A stretch of DNA of 64,000 nt from Agapetus fuscipes (Eukaryota > Arthropoda > Insecta > Trichoptera > Glossosomatidae). The position numbers were made by a program, and so were the translations under genes. Shown here piece by piece: positions 30,461-41,291 of this stretch (within the stretch, counting starts at the first letter, position 1; the number at the start of each line of letters is the position of its first letter). The stretch lies in the NCBI GenBank assembly GCA_951799405.1, contig OX637341.1:19087659-19151658 (forward strand), given 5' to 3'. The notes under the pieces are model-generated. The model had not been told where the DNA came from and did no database searches. It was given only the letters and a program-made list of their open reading frames with translations.

Positions 30461-30579
30461 TTACATTTAAAAAAAAGACAAATAATAATGTGTTTAAACA
30501 TTACAACCCACATTACAGATCAACATTACAGATCAAACACTATTTCTTTCTGGATTCACATTTCAGAAATTTTTGATAA

Positions 30580-30720
30580 GTCTATATTCTATTTAAAGCT
30601 CATATCAAAGGCATGCCCACAAGCAAACACGTGTAGTTCGCGCTTACAAGTTCTGAATGTGTACTTACAAATAAAATCCAAACCTCAAATGAACATAAAC
30701 ATTACAACCTTTGCCATTTT
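30580..30720 (-). repeat. LINE A 3' UTR fragment, distal half
   Basis: TCATATCAAAGGCATGCCCA, GTAGTTCGCGCTTACAAG, then CCTCAAATGAACATAAAC. Breaks off before the stem-loop region. Confidence 0.65.
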
Positions 30721-31125
30721 CAAGTCATTTTATTTTAAGCAGTTGTGTATCGTATGCTATGACTACAGACTGTCCTCCATAAATCGTGTAGGCAGACCCG
30801 CTTGATAAAGGTCCTAGCTTTGCGTTAGAATGCCCGTCACCTCTCCGGGTCCCCGACCATCTGTTTTCTGGTGTTTCTTCAGGTCCTGGGCGCCCAGAGG
30901 TCCGCACACCCAGCACACAACTTGTGGACCTTTTTACCTTTGGCGATTTATGGAAGGAGCCATGCAAGAAGATGGACAAACTTTGTAGATAAAGCCACTG
31001 GAATGGTGTAGTACTGGGTAATTGTTGTGTGTGGAAAACATATGGTGGTACTTCATTTTGGCGTCCCCATTCATTTTCTGGTTTAATGTGTAATACGGCA
31101 TAGAAATTATTTATTCTCATCCAAT
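30721..31125. other. Unassigned GC-richer block
   Basis: An insertion-like block between two LINE A scraps. It has a 131-codon minus-strand open frame (30725-31120) with no motif I recognise; it could be part of an unknown mobile element. Confidence 0.35.
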
Positions 31126-31284
31126 CTAAGTTGTTAAGATATGTAACATTAAGGATTCAACATTATATCGAAGGTTAAAAGCAAGTAGGGCATGAGCGAC
31201 AAAAACTAAATTGTTCAGGAGAGCAGTTTAAAGTTTGAGATTGCACAAAAATGGCATTTTTTTATTTTTATTTTTTTAATATAT

Positions 31285-31440
31285 GTGGAAAGACTGATGA
31301 AGAAAGTATACGTTGCAAGAATAGATGGATGCAAGCGCGAACTTGTACGTGTCTGCTTGTGAGAATGCATATAATATAATAATAATAATAATGCGAATCT
31401 CCAATGTAACATATCTTTACAATTAGATTAGAGATTAGAT
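31285..31440 (+). repeat. LINE A with internal deletion
   Basis: GGAAAGACTGATGAAGAAAG, TATACGTTGCAAGAATAGAT (ERLMKKVYVARID) jumps directly to GCAAGCGCGAACTTGTACGT and the UTR end. About 500 bp of the C-terminus and proximal UTR are missing. Confidence 0.65.
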
Positions 31441-32525
31441 CAGAGATATCGTTAAACTCAGAACAGCTCTAAAATTAAAAAAAAAAATAAAGCATTTATT
31501 TGCATTCCTACTAATATGGTTGTATGATTTTTTTACGTCACAAGCGCCTTTAGGACAAAAAAGGCCAAATTTTTTTCGGTTACACCAAAACCATGCTTCG
31601 AAAACGCAGTTGTTCTTGGGCATAAACAACAACAAGAATCATTGTAAAGCTATGGAAGTTAGCGCATTAGAAAGAACGGAAAATTTCATGTAGGATAGCA
31701 TTCATAACTCATTTTTGACTAAAACGTCGCTTATTTTAACTTTACTTCTTATGAACCGTTGATATGCATTTTCATAAGCAGACACGTATGAGATTCCGCT
31801 TAAACATACTGCATATGGACTTACAATAAAAAACCTTTATCTATTCTAAATATATTCGATTAGATTTAATTTGCATTTAAAAGTGTATTAAATATGAACC
31901 TGAAATGTGAATAGGTCTTTATCACTTAATTTATAGAAAAGGTAAAATCTCTTTTCAATCAATGTAGGCGAACTCCAATATTTAGTGTCATGATATATCT
32001 TTCATAGAAAATACAAATAAAAATAAAATAGATTATATGACAAAGCGTCCTTGAAAGCGTTTTTCAAATCATTTCACGTGTACATTTCAGTACGACAAGA
32101 ATAAACCTTTACGTGTCGACACAATCGTAGCGTTTTCTTAAAAATGCTTATAAAACACAACGCGACGTTAGAGGCGGTGTCTCTAGTGTTCATACATTTT
32201 TGTGATAAAATGCTACGGTTGAGTTTTAACTTTAGTTTTTGTACTCGAGGTAGAGTTCTACAAAGCCGGAAAACGAAGAAAAATGTATCTCGCATTGTTA
32301 TTTTTGACATTCCAGATCATTATTCACGTATGAACGAAGCCCAAGCTCATAAAGGGAAACGTATAAGTGAAATTATATAGCGCTGGGTGGAGAAAAAATG
32401 CGGCTGATGGGGATTGATGGTTTTGGGGACTTTAAAAGACTGCTTTGTTATCCATTAAAATAGTACAAAGTAACAAGGGTTTTTGTGTGTTTTTTGAACA
32501 AAAAAGACTTCTTTTTATCTTTAAA
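31441..32525. other. No gene seen apart from a LINE A scrap
   Basis: 31760-31840 resembles the distal LINE A UTR (ATATGCATTTTCATAAGCAG, minus orientation). The rest, including overlapping 78-codon open frames at 32074-32380, shows no recognised motif. Confidence 0.35.
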
Positions 32526-32526
32526 C

Positions 32527-32785
32527 TATCGTTCCCCCAGTTCTTGTTAGCCGTAGAAACCAATTTTGTCAAATATGACTTTTTAATGCAGCTGTCTTAA
32601 AAATCAAGTTCTACACAATCTGAGCTAAGAAAAGACGTTAAAATCGATAATGTGAGAGTTGTTTTAAATATTTTTTAAATAAATTTCCAATTTTCAAAAG
32701 ACACATTGGTTCAGTACACATGCAAACATTGCTCATGTAAAATTAGCTTAATGGTCTATACGAGAAACAAGAACTAAGGCAGCGC
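32527..32785. mobile_element. MITE with about 30-bp terminal inverted repeats
   Basis: Left end CGTTCCCCCAGTTCTTGTTA, then GCCGTAGA; complement of the right end CGCTGCCTTAGTTCTTGTTT, then CTCGTATAGA. A second copy, interrupted by SINEs, runs from 63112 to the window end with the same order of internal words (TCAAATATGACTTTTTAATG, CGATAATGT, AAATATTTTTTAAATAAATT). Confidence 0.65.
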
Positions 32786-32890
32786 TATGTAAGTTGTAAA
32801 GATATAGGTATTAACATTTAAAATTCATATTAAATGCATGCCCACAAACAGACACGAGAATCTTTACTTACAGCATTTGAACTTATAGAG
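32786..32890 (-). repeat. LINE A 3' UTR end fragment
   Basis: AAGTTGTAAAGATATAGGTA to CCCACAAACAGACACGAG in reverse orientation. Confidence 0.55.
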
Positions 32891-32939
32891 GCATAGTTTA
32901 TTACGGGGCTATTTTTAAACATTTTAGTCGACGGTTGAG

Positions 32940-33150
32940 CCCTCGCTTTAACAAACTTATGATGCCTGGGCTGAAAGTCTCATCACCACGGTCATTCTTA
33001 CCTACCAAATTTTGGTAATATTTGTATGAAGACTAATCAGCTGTTGACTTGCGGCCATCTTGGATTGACAGGTCTTCATGCAAATGCATCATTAGTTTGT
33101 CAAAGCTTGGGCTCAACGGGGGACTAAAGCGTCTAAGAATAGCACTGTTG
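32940..33150. repeat. Foldback MITE, relative of 16715-16885
   Basis: Left arm CTTTAACAAACTTATGATGC ... ATTTGTATGAAGAC; right arm GTCTTCATGCAAAT then GCATCATTAGTTTGTCAAAG, separated by TAATCAGCTGTTGACTTGCG. The right arm lacks about 70 bp. Confidence 0.55.
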
Positions 33151-33214
33151 GACTTTACAATATATTATGAAAACCTGTACTATCGACTGCAGGGAAGCAT
33201 TTACTTGACAAAAG

Positions 33215-33348
33215 TGGTTGGCGTAGGACGTCCCCCTGACCTGTGAAAATAAAAAGGTTCCACCCACCACATGCAGCTTCTTCGGTGACAAGGCTGTAAG
33301 AAGTTTCACTATATTTACAGCTCAGTTGCATGGCGTTGCGAATACTCA
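33215..33348 (-). repeat. Repeat unit R
   Basis: GTCCCCCTGACCTGTGAAAA, TAAAAAGGTTCCACCC and AGCTTCTTCGGTGACAAG parallel the copy at 17478-17605. Confidence 0.45.
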
Positions 33349-33359
33349 TGATAAATATT

Positions 33360-33612
33360 ATACCTAATTGATTGGTATGAGGCTGACCACCCATACTGTA
33401 AAAAATGGTTCACTTTGCCAATGTCACCCCTGTTTCAGGGAAGGTCGGCAAGAGTTGCAGGGCTTATGTTCATTTTGAGATTGGGTTTTTATATTGTAGG
33501 TCCACATGCGGCATGTGTGAGCGTGAAATTATGCGTTTCTGCTTATGGGAATGCTTTTAATATGAATCTCAAATGATACATATCTTTGCAACTTATATTT
33601 AGATTTAGATGA
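33360..33612 (+). repeat. LINE A 3' UTR copy
   Basis: TAATTGATTGGTATGAGGCT to CTTTGCAACTTATATTTAGATT; well preserved stem-loop region. Confidence 0.8.
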
Positions 33613-34300
33613 GATTGATGAGAATCTTTTTTGGAGCAAAACAACTCTATTCACAGAACATTCGATGCATAACTGATCTACGGATCTTTTATTCAAATGA
33701 AAAATGTTGTGTAGGCTGCGGATGAGCCATGGCTTTGCTGTTTGAGAATAACATCGATTCTTTTTTTTTGTGAAAAAAATGGAAAACAGAAAGCAAACAG
33801 AAGCATGACAAATTGTGAATATTCTTCGACGTCACTTAGTAGATTTTTCAGTTTTATCAGATCCTGGCAGACTGATGACTCCACATATACAAAGAAAGAC
33901 TGTGTCCCCACTAATGGGTCTTATCGGGACGCCTCGATTTGGCTTTTACATTGGTAATAAGCTACAATGGAACTTTCTAGGTCAATCGACAGACAAGATG
34001 AATGGTGGATTTTTTTCATTCTTGATTTTAGCCCCTATGCAAATACTTAAAAGTAAAGAAACTAAATGTAGATTCCATTAAAGGTAGCTCTATACAAACA
34101 GGGACGTAGATAGAATTACCACCGTGGGTAGGCGGCAATGCGGGATTTTTTTCGGTTTCTGGAAAAGCTGATTATTTTCGGAAAAACTTTGCTAGTAAGT
34201 CCGTGGGAAAGTAATATTGTGTTTTTTTCATGTAATCTATACAGTACGGCAACAACTTGTCTCCTCTGTGTTTTTTTGGCTTATCTACCATTTTTTATGA
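33613..34300. other. No gene seen
   Basis: Overlapping 70-90 codon frames at 33693-34081 show no family motif. Treated as chance. Confidence 0.35.
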
Positions 34301-34307
34301 TTATTTT

Positions 34308-34436
34308 GTATTTTATTTTGGGGTTTGAAATAAACACCGAAACGGGAAATCATTTCTGACACCCTCGGTGGGATTCGAGCCCGAGCTCACGGCATGGAAT
34401 GCAAGTACTCTACCAACTGAGCTATCGACCGGATAT
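34308..34436 (-). mobile_element. SINE2 with intact tRNA-like promoter boxes
   Basis: On the minus strand: CCGGTCGATAGCTCAGTTGG (box A TAGCTCAGTTGG), GTAGAGTACTTGCATTCCAT, GGGCTCGAATCCCACC (box B), then GAAATGATTTCCCGTTTCGG. This is a Pol III type internal promoter, but the sequence joins a SINE body, so it is not a tRNA gene. Confidence 0.7.
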
Positions 34437-34559
34437 CGATTCTTAAAAACTGTATAAAAATGTAAAATTATCCCCAACTTTTTAAATTTAATTTATAAAC
34501 CTTTTCGCAACTAAAAGATTAATCTACGGCTCTAACGTCTTCGAGGGTGAGATGCCAAA

Positions 34560-34668
34560 AAAAACATGTAAACGGGAAATCATGTGTGACACCCTCAGTG
34601 GGAATCGAACTCTAGTATTCTGTTTTTTTACGCAAGCATTCTACCAACTGACTTAGTTGTCCATCGGA
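34560..34668 (-). repeat. SINE2-like tRNA-derived head, diverged
   Basis: On the minus strand CAGTTGGTAGAATGCTTGCG and GTTCGATTCCCACTGAGGG, then TGATTTCCCGTTTACATG. Confidence 0.5.
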
Positions 34669-34694
34669 CAAAAATTTAATACATTTTTATTTAA

Positions 34695-34815
34695 GCTGCT
34701 AAATTGTACATGTATTAACATTTAAGATTATTATTTTAAGCACGCTCAAAACACATGCAAGTTTGCGGATGCAAATTCTGAATGTGTTCTTGCAAAATAC
34801 TAACAAAAACTCAAG
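34695..34815 (-). repeat. LINE A distal UTR, strongly diverged
   Basis: Traces of the AACATTTAAGATT, ACACATGCAAGTTTGCGG and CAAATTCTGAATGTG words. Confidence 0.4.
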
Positions 34816-35229
34816 AGAACAAATAATAAAGCAAATAAATTGTTATTTAAATATTTGCAATAATAAAATCATGAAATGTTTGGTTTTAGTGTTTGGCCTT
34901 GTTTTCAGGAAATGTGATATTTTATTGAAGTAACCAGATACTGAAAGTTTCAATTTTCAAACGGAGCGTCATGGTGCTTCAATTTTTATCCATAGTACTA
35001 CGCCATGGACCATGTTCTATCGTTGGTCCTTCAGGCTGGAAACCACAAATCCCACGAGCGATAATTTGAAACTGTTGGTTAAGGAGTGTATTCAGAGAGC
35101 GCCAATTGAAATGTTTAAGTTTTGATCAAATTTCAATTCTGCAAGGCTTCTGTTATTCATAAATTAAAACTGTCCATCAGCTTTAAGGATCTGTTCTACT
35201 GAAGCATAAGTTAATGAAATAGGTATAAA

Positions 35230-35430
35230 AATTATTTTATCTTTGCCAATGTCACCCTTGTTTCAGGGAAGGTCGACAAGAGTTGCAGGGCTTATGTTCA
35301 TTTGAGATTGGGTTTCTATATTACAGGGCCACATGCAGCACGTCTGCTTTTGGAATTGCGTTAATATTATATGAGTTTTAAATGATAAATATCTTTGTAG
35401 CTTAGATTTAGATTTTAAATTTAGATTGCA
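35230..35430 (+). repeat. LINE A 3' UTR copy
   Basis: TTTGCCAATGTCACCCTTGT, CAGGGAAGGTCGACAAGAG, CATTTGAGATTGGGTTTC to GTAGCTTAGATTTAGATTTT. About 25 bp between the GGCCACATGCAGCA and CGTCTGC words are lost. Confidence 0.7.
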
Positions 35431-35464
35431 GTTAAAATGCGACGATTTAAATGATGATGATGAT

Positions 35465-35545
35465 GATGGATGATTTCTTTCCTGTGGCGCCATTTAATGG
35501 TCCAGGACCATCTCAAGGGCGCCATGGCTTCTGGAGATGATGGAA
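35465..35545. repeat. Short palindromic cluster
   Basis: GTGGCGCC, ATGGTCCAGGACCAT (7-bp arms) and GGGCGCCATGG lie within 60 bp and can form a cruciform. Possibly the end of an unrecognised LINE or SINE. Confidence 0.4.
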
Positions 35546-37250
35546 ATGATAATGATGTTGATAAACAAAATTAGGGATAGATAAAGCCTGTCTTTAATTT
35601 AAATTTTAACAAAACCTCACTCTAGACAAGGTGAATCATTGGTTTGAACCATTTGTTTGAGGGTTTCTGTAACAAACAAGATGGCTTTATAACATTTATG
35701 TAACCAGAGTATAAAATTCTACCTTTGAACTCAACACAAGCGTTAACCAGAAAATGCACTGTAATAGAAAAGCGCCTCTTGTGAGTGACTTAGCTCCCAT
35801 ATTTTTTTGTTTAAACGATATGGCCGAGTTATATCGTAGGTAAAGTTTGATACTAGGGGTTCTATTTACCCCATTCCACCTAATAGATTTCGGGGTTGTA
35901 GCGAATGAGATTTATTATAATACAAGTCAAACCCTCATCACAGAGACCTCTGATGGCGGTAGCAATTATATCTTTATTACAATACACGTGGAAAATCACA
36001 ATTGCAGGTAAAATATCGTTAAAACAGTATGAGTAAAATACCACTACGGGAATAATGGGATTCATGTTATAAATTCATTTTCATTTATTCATTTATTTGC
36101 AGGTAAAATTTCATCATTATTGATTATGTAAAATATCCTTAAAACGGTATGGGTAAAATATCACAACGGGAATAATGGGATAAATATCTTAATTGCATGT
36201 AAAATTTCATCATTATGAAACAGGTAAAATATTGTGTTTACATGTTGAATATTATGATATCAATAAAAATGCAAATTGCCGTACAGGTAATTAATATACG
36301 GGTAAAATATAAATGAAACAGTTAAGGTAGAAGATCACTTTTTTAAAAGATGTTCAATTTCTATGATTATGGAATAAGTATAATTTTACCACAGGTAAAC
36401 TTGAAAAGTTTTCGAGTTCCTTGAAAGAATAAAAAATCATAAACTAAAAAAGGCATTTATTTTGAAGCTTAGATACATCACCGGATTTCCAATGACGGCA
36501 AAATATTGCCACACTTCCCGAGCAACCCATCCCAGATCAAAAGGCGCAAGTATAAAACTTTACCCAGGCTTAAACGAGATCATAGAGTTTTACCCAAAAT
36601 GTACAGCAACTAAGACATCCACTTGAAACGTTGTGTTAGTTTTTTGTACATTTTTTGGTAAACTGTTTACAGGTAAATTTTTATACTTGGGATGCGGTAG
36701 GTATCACCAAACGTGAAAGGCAATTGTTTTTCGTTGTTCAACCGACAAGAGTTGATAAGTCGTGAGTTATAACAGCACCAAGGTGATATATTAGAAGTAT
36801 ACACGGCCTAGCTGCCAATTTATGTTTGGGAATATATATTTCCTCTTTCCCGAAAAAAAAACGAAATCGGTAACGTGGATTTATGTGAAATGTTTGGGGC
36901 GGATAAATATTTTATACATTTTTTTTGGCGCGTTGTTATTGCGTCAATAATTGGAGGCAAAATCCTCTTTTCCCTCTCTCGCTAAAATACAACTGTGTCA
37001 AAGGATTTAGTAGTTTTATTTGCGCCCATTTTTTTTTTCACGAAAGGTGATTAGTGAGTTGGTAATACATAACTACAAAAATAATTATTATTTCATTTAA
37101 GGTCGGAATTTTTCATAGAAAATTAAACAATGATTACTTATTTAATAACAGTTGATAATATTTGAAAAATCACTATTTTCAAGCTATAGAAAAATTGACA
37201 CCTAAAGTATCGATACCATGAAAAAAAAAATTAGGCTGATTTATTTGGTG
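35546..37250. other. No gene; local imperfect tandem repeats at 36005-36240
   Basis: GTAAAATATC-TTAAAAC-GTATG-GTAAAATA followed by CGGGAATAATGGGAT occurs at 36007-36062 and 36127-36182, with further GTAAAAT-type words to 36320. No coding motif. Confidence 0.45.
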
Positions 37251-37254
37251 AGTG

Positions 37255-37668
37255 CTGTTTTTGTGTACATCACAACTCAAGAGCCATCTGCGAGCTTGGT
37301 CGTCGCTGTGGAAAGCGCCAATGCTCAAGCAAGACTCAGTTGCTGTAAGGCTGGATGGACCTTTTAATGACCGGTCTATGGTAAAGGTTTATGAATTTTG
37401 TAACCCAGCAAAGAGCTTACTTACTTACTTTACTTTACTTTCTTCGGCTCATAAGCCTTGAAGGCTCAGGGCCTCCCGCACCACAATCCTCCAGGACTCT
37501 CTGTCTTGTGCTGCTTCCCTCCATGGTCCCCTCACTCCCAGAAAAAGCAAAGAACAAATTTGAAAATATAAATGGTATATTTTTTGTGCTCCGCCGGGAT
37601 TTGAACCCACAACCTTCCATTTACGAGCCCGAAGTGCTACCACTGGACTACGAACCGATCATATTGCA
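37255..37668 (-). mobile_element. SINE1 with LINE C-type tail, split by a LINE F end
   Basis: On the minus strand: head (GATCGGTTCGTAGTCCAGTG, GGGTTCAAATCCCGG), body to AGCGACGACCAAGCTCGCAG, then tail ATGGCTCTTGAGTTGTGATG with ACACAAAAACAGCAC, which equals the LINE C 3' end. An insertion at about 37418-37546 interrupts the body. Confidence 0.75.
37418..37546 (-). mobile_element. LINE F (RTE-like) 3' end inserted in SINE1
   Basis: The minus-strand frame reads QDRESWRIVVREALSLQGL and a stop, followed by a tail of TAAAG/TAAG units. 'DRxxWRxxVREAL' is the end of many RTE-like LINE proteins. AGCAAAGAGC/AGCAAAGAAC flanking words look like a target duplication. Confidence 0.65.
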
Positions 37669-38150
37669 ATTATTCATATTGCGAGTATTGCAATTATCTA
37701 GAAATTTCCGATAATCACAATTTCTTAAATATAATTATTTTATTAATTATTTTTTAATCACAATATTTTTACAAAAACTCAAGTAAATTTTTGTTATGCT
37801 TTATTATTTTATTCATGCAGTTTGGACTGTTTATTGAAAACTTGAAAGCGACAAAAATACGCAAGAAAAACTTCAGTCGTCTCAATTTCTAAGTATTTGA
37901 ATCTAGCAAAGATTTCCATGATTTTCGGCTGGATTCTGAGAAATGTTTCTGGAATTTGTTGGTGATATTTTTGGTCGGTCTTTTTCCCCGTTGTTTTTCA
38001 TAAACACATCGTCGTGTGTTATTTATGCGGCGGGGAATGATATAAAGTAAGACAAAAACTGTCCGCGCTACAGGCCTGCCCGTGTCATGCTTTGTTTATG
38101 TTATAAATTGACGGAAAACAACAGCGAGACACAACCCAGCCAGCTTTCAT
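37669..38150. other. No gene seen
   Basis: AT-rich, nothing supported. Confidence 0.35.
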
Positions 38151-38156
38151 ATAAAC

Positions 38157-38475
38157 TTGGACCGGTCCGTAGTCCAATAGCAACACTTCGGACTCTTAAA
38201 TGGAAGGTTGTGGATTTGGATCTCGGCGGAGCACAAAAATATACCATTTATATTTCCAAACATGCTCTTCGCTGGGTTGAAAAAAATCCTAAAAGCCTTA
38301 ACCAAAGATCGGTCACTAAAAGTCCATCCAGCCTTACAGCAACTGGGTCTTGCTTGAGTATTGGCGCTTTGTAGCGACGACCAAGCTCGTACACCTCTGC
38401 GGCACTACAAGTGTCATAGACCCCAAGAGTCTCTAGAATCTAGGGAATATCCCGCACAGGATCTCTTAAAAAAAA
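38157..38475 (+). mobile_element. SINE1 with second tail type
   Basis: TGGACCGGTCCGTAGTCCAA through CTGGGTTGAAAAAAATCCTA, CATCCAGCCTTACAGCAACT, CGACGACCAAGCTCGTACAC, ending GGGAATATCCCGCACAGGAT, CTCTTAAAAAAA. Confidence 0.8.
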
Positions 38476-38654
38476 TAAACAAACCAAAAATATCTTAAAT
38501 ATTTGTAATTTGCTAATTTTGGTCACACCACTTAGTTACTGATACGCTACTAGACTTTCAAAGTTAAATAACCTGTCGAATAATGCAGCGTAGCGACTAG
38601 CGCGTCCTGATTGGTTGACAGCAAGATGCAACGAAAGCCGAGTGGAGAAATGAG

Positions 38655-38692
38655 TATAAAAAGGAACGCTGAGTATCGTAGCGTCAGTCGCA
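38655..38692 (+). promoter_or_regulatory. Core-promoter-like TATA/initiator pair
   Basis: TATAAAAAGG at 38655-38664 and TCAGTCGC at 38684-38691 are about 30 bp apart, the normal spacing of insect TATA and initiator elements. The solo LTR at 6060-6454 has the same pair, so this may be part of another old LTR (about 38560-38830), but I cannot define its ends. Confidence 0.4.
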
Positions 38693-38830
38693 GATGAGCG
38701 TTCAAGAGATCAACAACTGAATATAAATGTTGAATTGTAAAGTGCCGTTGAAAATGCAGTAAAATAAAAAAAAATGATTATTCAAAAAACTGTATTGAAG
38801 TTTTTAGTATTATGACGCTGAGAATATTTG

Positions 38831-39335
38831 AATTATAATTTTGATGGTTTAACTGCAAAGAAACGCTTGCCTTGGAATATCATAAGATCTCACATTATTT
38901 CATAATTGGTTAAAAATAAAAGTGTGAACCGTGTTCCACTTTGAAAATTCGCTTCAAGAGAATGAACAAAATAATATCATTCACACTTTTCAATTTCACA
39001 CTTTCTACCTTCATCTACATAAAATAAAATAACTGCTTTTAAATCAAGATAAGGTTTTCCGTTGGTAACCGCTGAAATGTGCCGCAATTGCTGGAAACCC
39101 CGCAGCATGAGGGAGACGGGGTGGTTTTCTCTGTCCCACCTCATCGCTCTTATGGCCGCCCTGCATTTGATGTCGCTCTTTTTATTTTCACTAAAAGAAT
39201 TTACTATTTACAGAGGTCCTATTTACCCGCTGCGGATGACTGACTCCGAAAAAAGTCGGACGAATCTTTCGGGTAAAAAACTATATCACAAATGTAGTCA
39301 GCGTTATTCAGTTTCAGTTGTGGAATATACAATCT
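38831..39335. other. No gene seen
   Basis: A 92-codon frame at 39062-39340 has no recognised motif. Confidence 0.35.
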
Positions 39336-39344
39336 TTTGAATGA

Positions 39345-39515
39345 AAAAAACGAATGTTACTGACCGTGGAAAGAGAAAAATTATTTTCTCTACGTTTCGA
39401 CAGAAACATATGCGACGTCTTCAGGAAGCGTGTGTCTTCTACAGAAAAGAAACACGAACTGTTTAATTATTTCTCTTTTATTTAATTATCTTTCCACGGT
39501 CAGCAACATCCTTTT
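39345..39515. repeat. Foldback element with a hammerhead-like motif
   Basis: Arms GAATGTTACTGACCGTGGAAAG and CTTTCCACGGTCAGCAACATCC enclose about 125 bp. Confidence 0.55.
39385..39428 (-). ncRNA. Hammerhead-like motif, degenerate
   Basis: On the minus strand TTCCTGAAGACGTCGCATAT then CTGTCGAAACGTAGAGAA. Both core boxes (CTGAAGA and GAAACGTA) are present with a different stem II (short GAC/GTC pairing). Stem I is weak. Probably a decayed relative. Confidence 0.35.
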
Positions 39516-39519
39516 TTTT

Positions 39520-40815
39520 CATCCCAAAAATGTCTAACGACCGTAATCATTATTGAATTTTTTTAATATACGATCTCTTTTTCCATGCAGCTTCTGGTTA
39601 GTTGATTTATAAAAACGACACAAAATCTTCATAATATTTAATTAAGTTATAATTATAATTTTTTTTTTGAGAAAGGTTTTTACTTGTATGTTAATAGTTA
39701 CAAGTAAAATGGAAATGTCACGAACAGCAAAACTTAAAAAAATTCAGAATGTTTATCATGAAATAAAGATTCCATAACAATTAAGCTGCTGACAAGAACA
39801 CCGTGTCAGAAGAGGCTGATGTTGCGTTTTATTTATGTATGTAAAATAATTTTCAATAACGAATTGTATCTACCTAAGCTCCCAGCTGCAGCTCAAATCT
39901 TGGCTTTCACGTGACATTAAATACAGATATTATTTAATTTGAAATTTACTGGAAAAAAGTCAATAAAACATTATTAATAACATGATTGAGAAAAAAATTC
40001 TGAAAAAGTTCATTATTTTAAATTACTTTTATTTAACATCAAATCATTAATAAAAATACCATGCAATTTATTTACAAAAAACCCTTGGTTTGCTTTTAAT
40101 AAAAAGGCGTCATTATTTCCTTTTGCTGTCGTGGCACACGTGACTTCTTATGTGCCATTACGTTTTATTTTCCCACCATAAAAATAAATAATTAATGTCC
40201 ACGACCCCGCAAGCCTTTTGACGTTAACTGTTTGTTTATGTTCTTATTACGTTATTAAATAGATTTACTGTAAATTGACATGTCGAAGGTGATATTAATT
40301 TTAAAAGAAAAACAAAAAATTGACAATTTATGTACAACGATTTATTTTCCACAAACATATTTAAATGTGTCGGTCGCTGGAATGGTAGACCGTTTGCGCT
40401 TAGAACTGCAGGCTTGAATTCGAATCAGAACTTCTCTGGCAAGATTTTCTGTTACAGAGTTTCCTTCAACACAAATCCATGAATTGTTGATTGATAATAT
40501 TAATACCTTTTTCAGGCTAAGAAATAATGTGATTCTGAATTGCATTCTTCTTCGCGGATTTATTTTTCAATAAGAAATCATGTGAATGTCAAAAATTAAT
40601 TAGTTTTATTAAATAATAATTGCTCTTTCAAGAAGCCAGTTAATAAAGGGTAAAATTGAGAAATGAAGAACTCAAAGGTGTCGAAGGAAATCAGGGCTGA
40701 AAAACTTACGACAATGGTTCAACAAGAGCATCAAGTACCTATTTTGAGCCGCAGCATCTAAAGTAAAAATATCCATGATGATTGCTGATTTTGATAGAAG
40801 CGACACTATATATAT
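39520..40815. other. No gene seen
   Basis: AT-rich. Nothing supported. Confidence 0.35.
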
Positions 40816-40822
40816 ATGTATA

Positions 40823-41291
40823 CGGTGGTATACTAGTGCCCACTCTGATATATGGAAGTGAAGCATGGACGGTGAGTGAAAGTGAGATTAGTAAAGTCCA
40901 TACAGTAGAAATGGACTACTTAAGAAGTATGATTGGGAAAAGACGGAGTGATAGGGTAAGGAATGATTTTGTTAGAGAGGAATGTGGTGTAAGAGAAAGT
41001 GTGAAAGTAAGGATTAAAAGAAGTATGCTTAGATTGTTTGGACATTTGGAGAGAATGAATGAGGAAAGACTGACGAAGAAAGTATATGCTGCGAGAATTG
41101 ATGGATGTCGTGGAAGAGGAAGACCGAGAAAGGTATGGATGGACCAAATTTTCGAAATAGCGAATGAATGGGATATCCAGAGTCATAATAAAAGGAGAGC
41201 TTGTATGAAAAAGGTTATGGCTCTGGATGAAATGAAAGAAGTATGCAAGGATCGAAAGAAATGGCGGTTGATCTGTAATGCTGGCGGTTAA
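40823..41291 (+). pseudogene. LINE A reverse transcriptase C-terminal fragment
   Basis: Open frame: GGILVPTLIYGSEAWTVSES, EMDYLRSMIGKRRSDRVR, LRLFGHLERMNEERLTKKVY, GCRGRGRPRKVWMDQIFEIA, QSHNKRRACMKKVMALDEMK, RKKWRLICNAGG. No stop or shift, but the catalytic core is missing, so it is not functional alone. Confidence 0.85.

Noticed and set aside
30725..31120. 131-codon minus-strand frame as a host gene
   Set aside because: No motif, no splice context, and LINE scraps on both sides.
33693..34081. Overlapping 70-90 codon frames as possible exons
   Set aside because: No family resemblance and no convincing splice sites.
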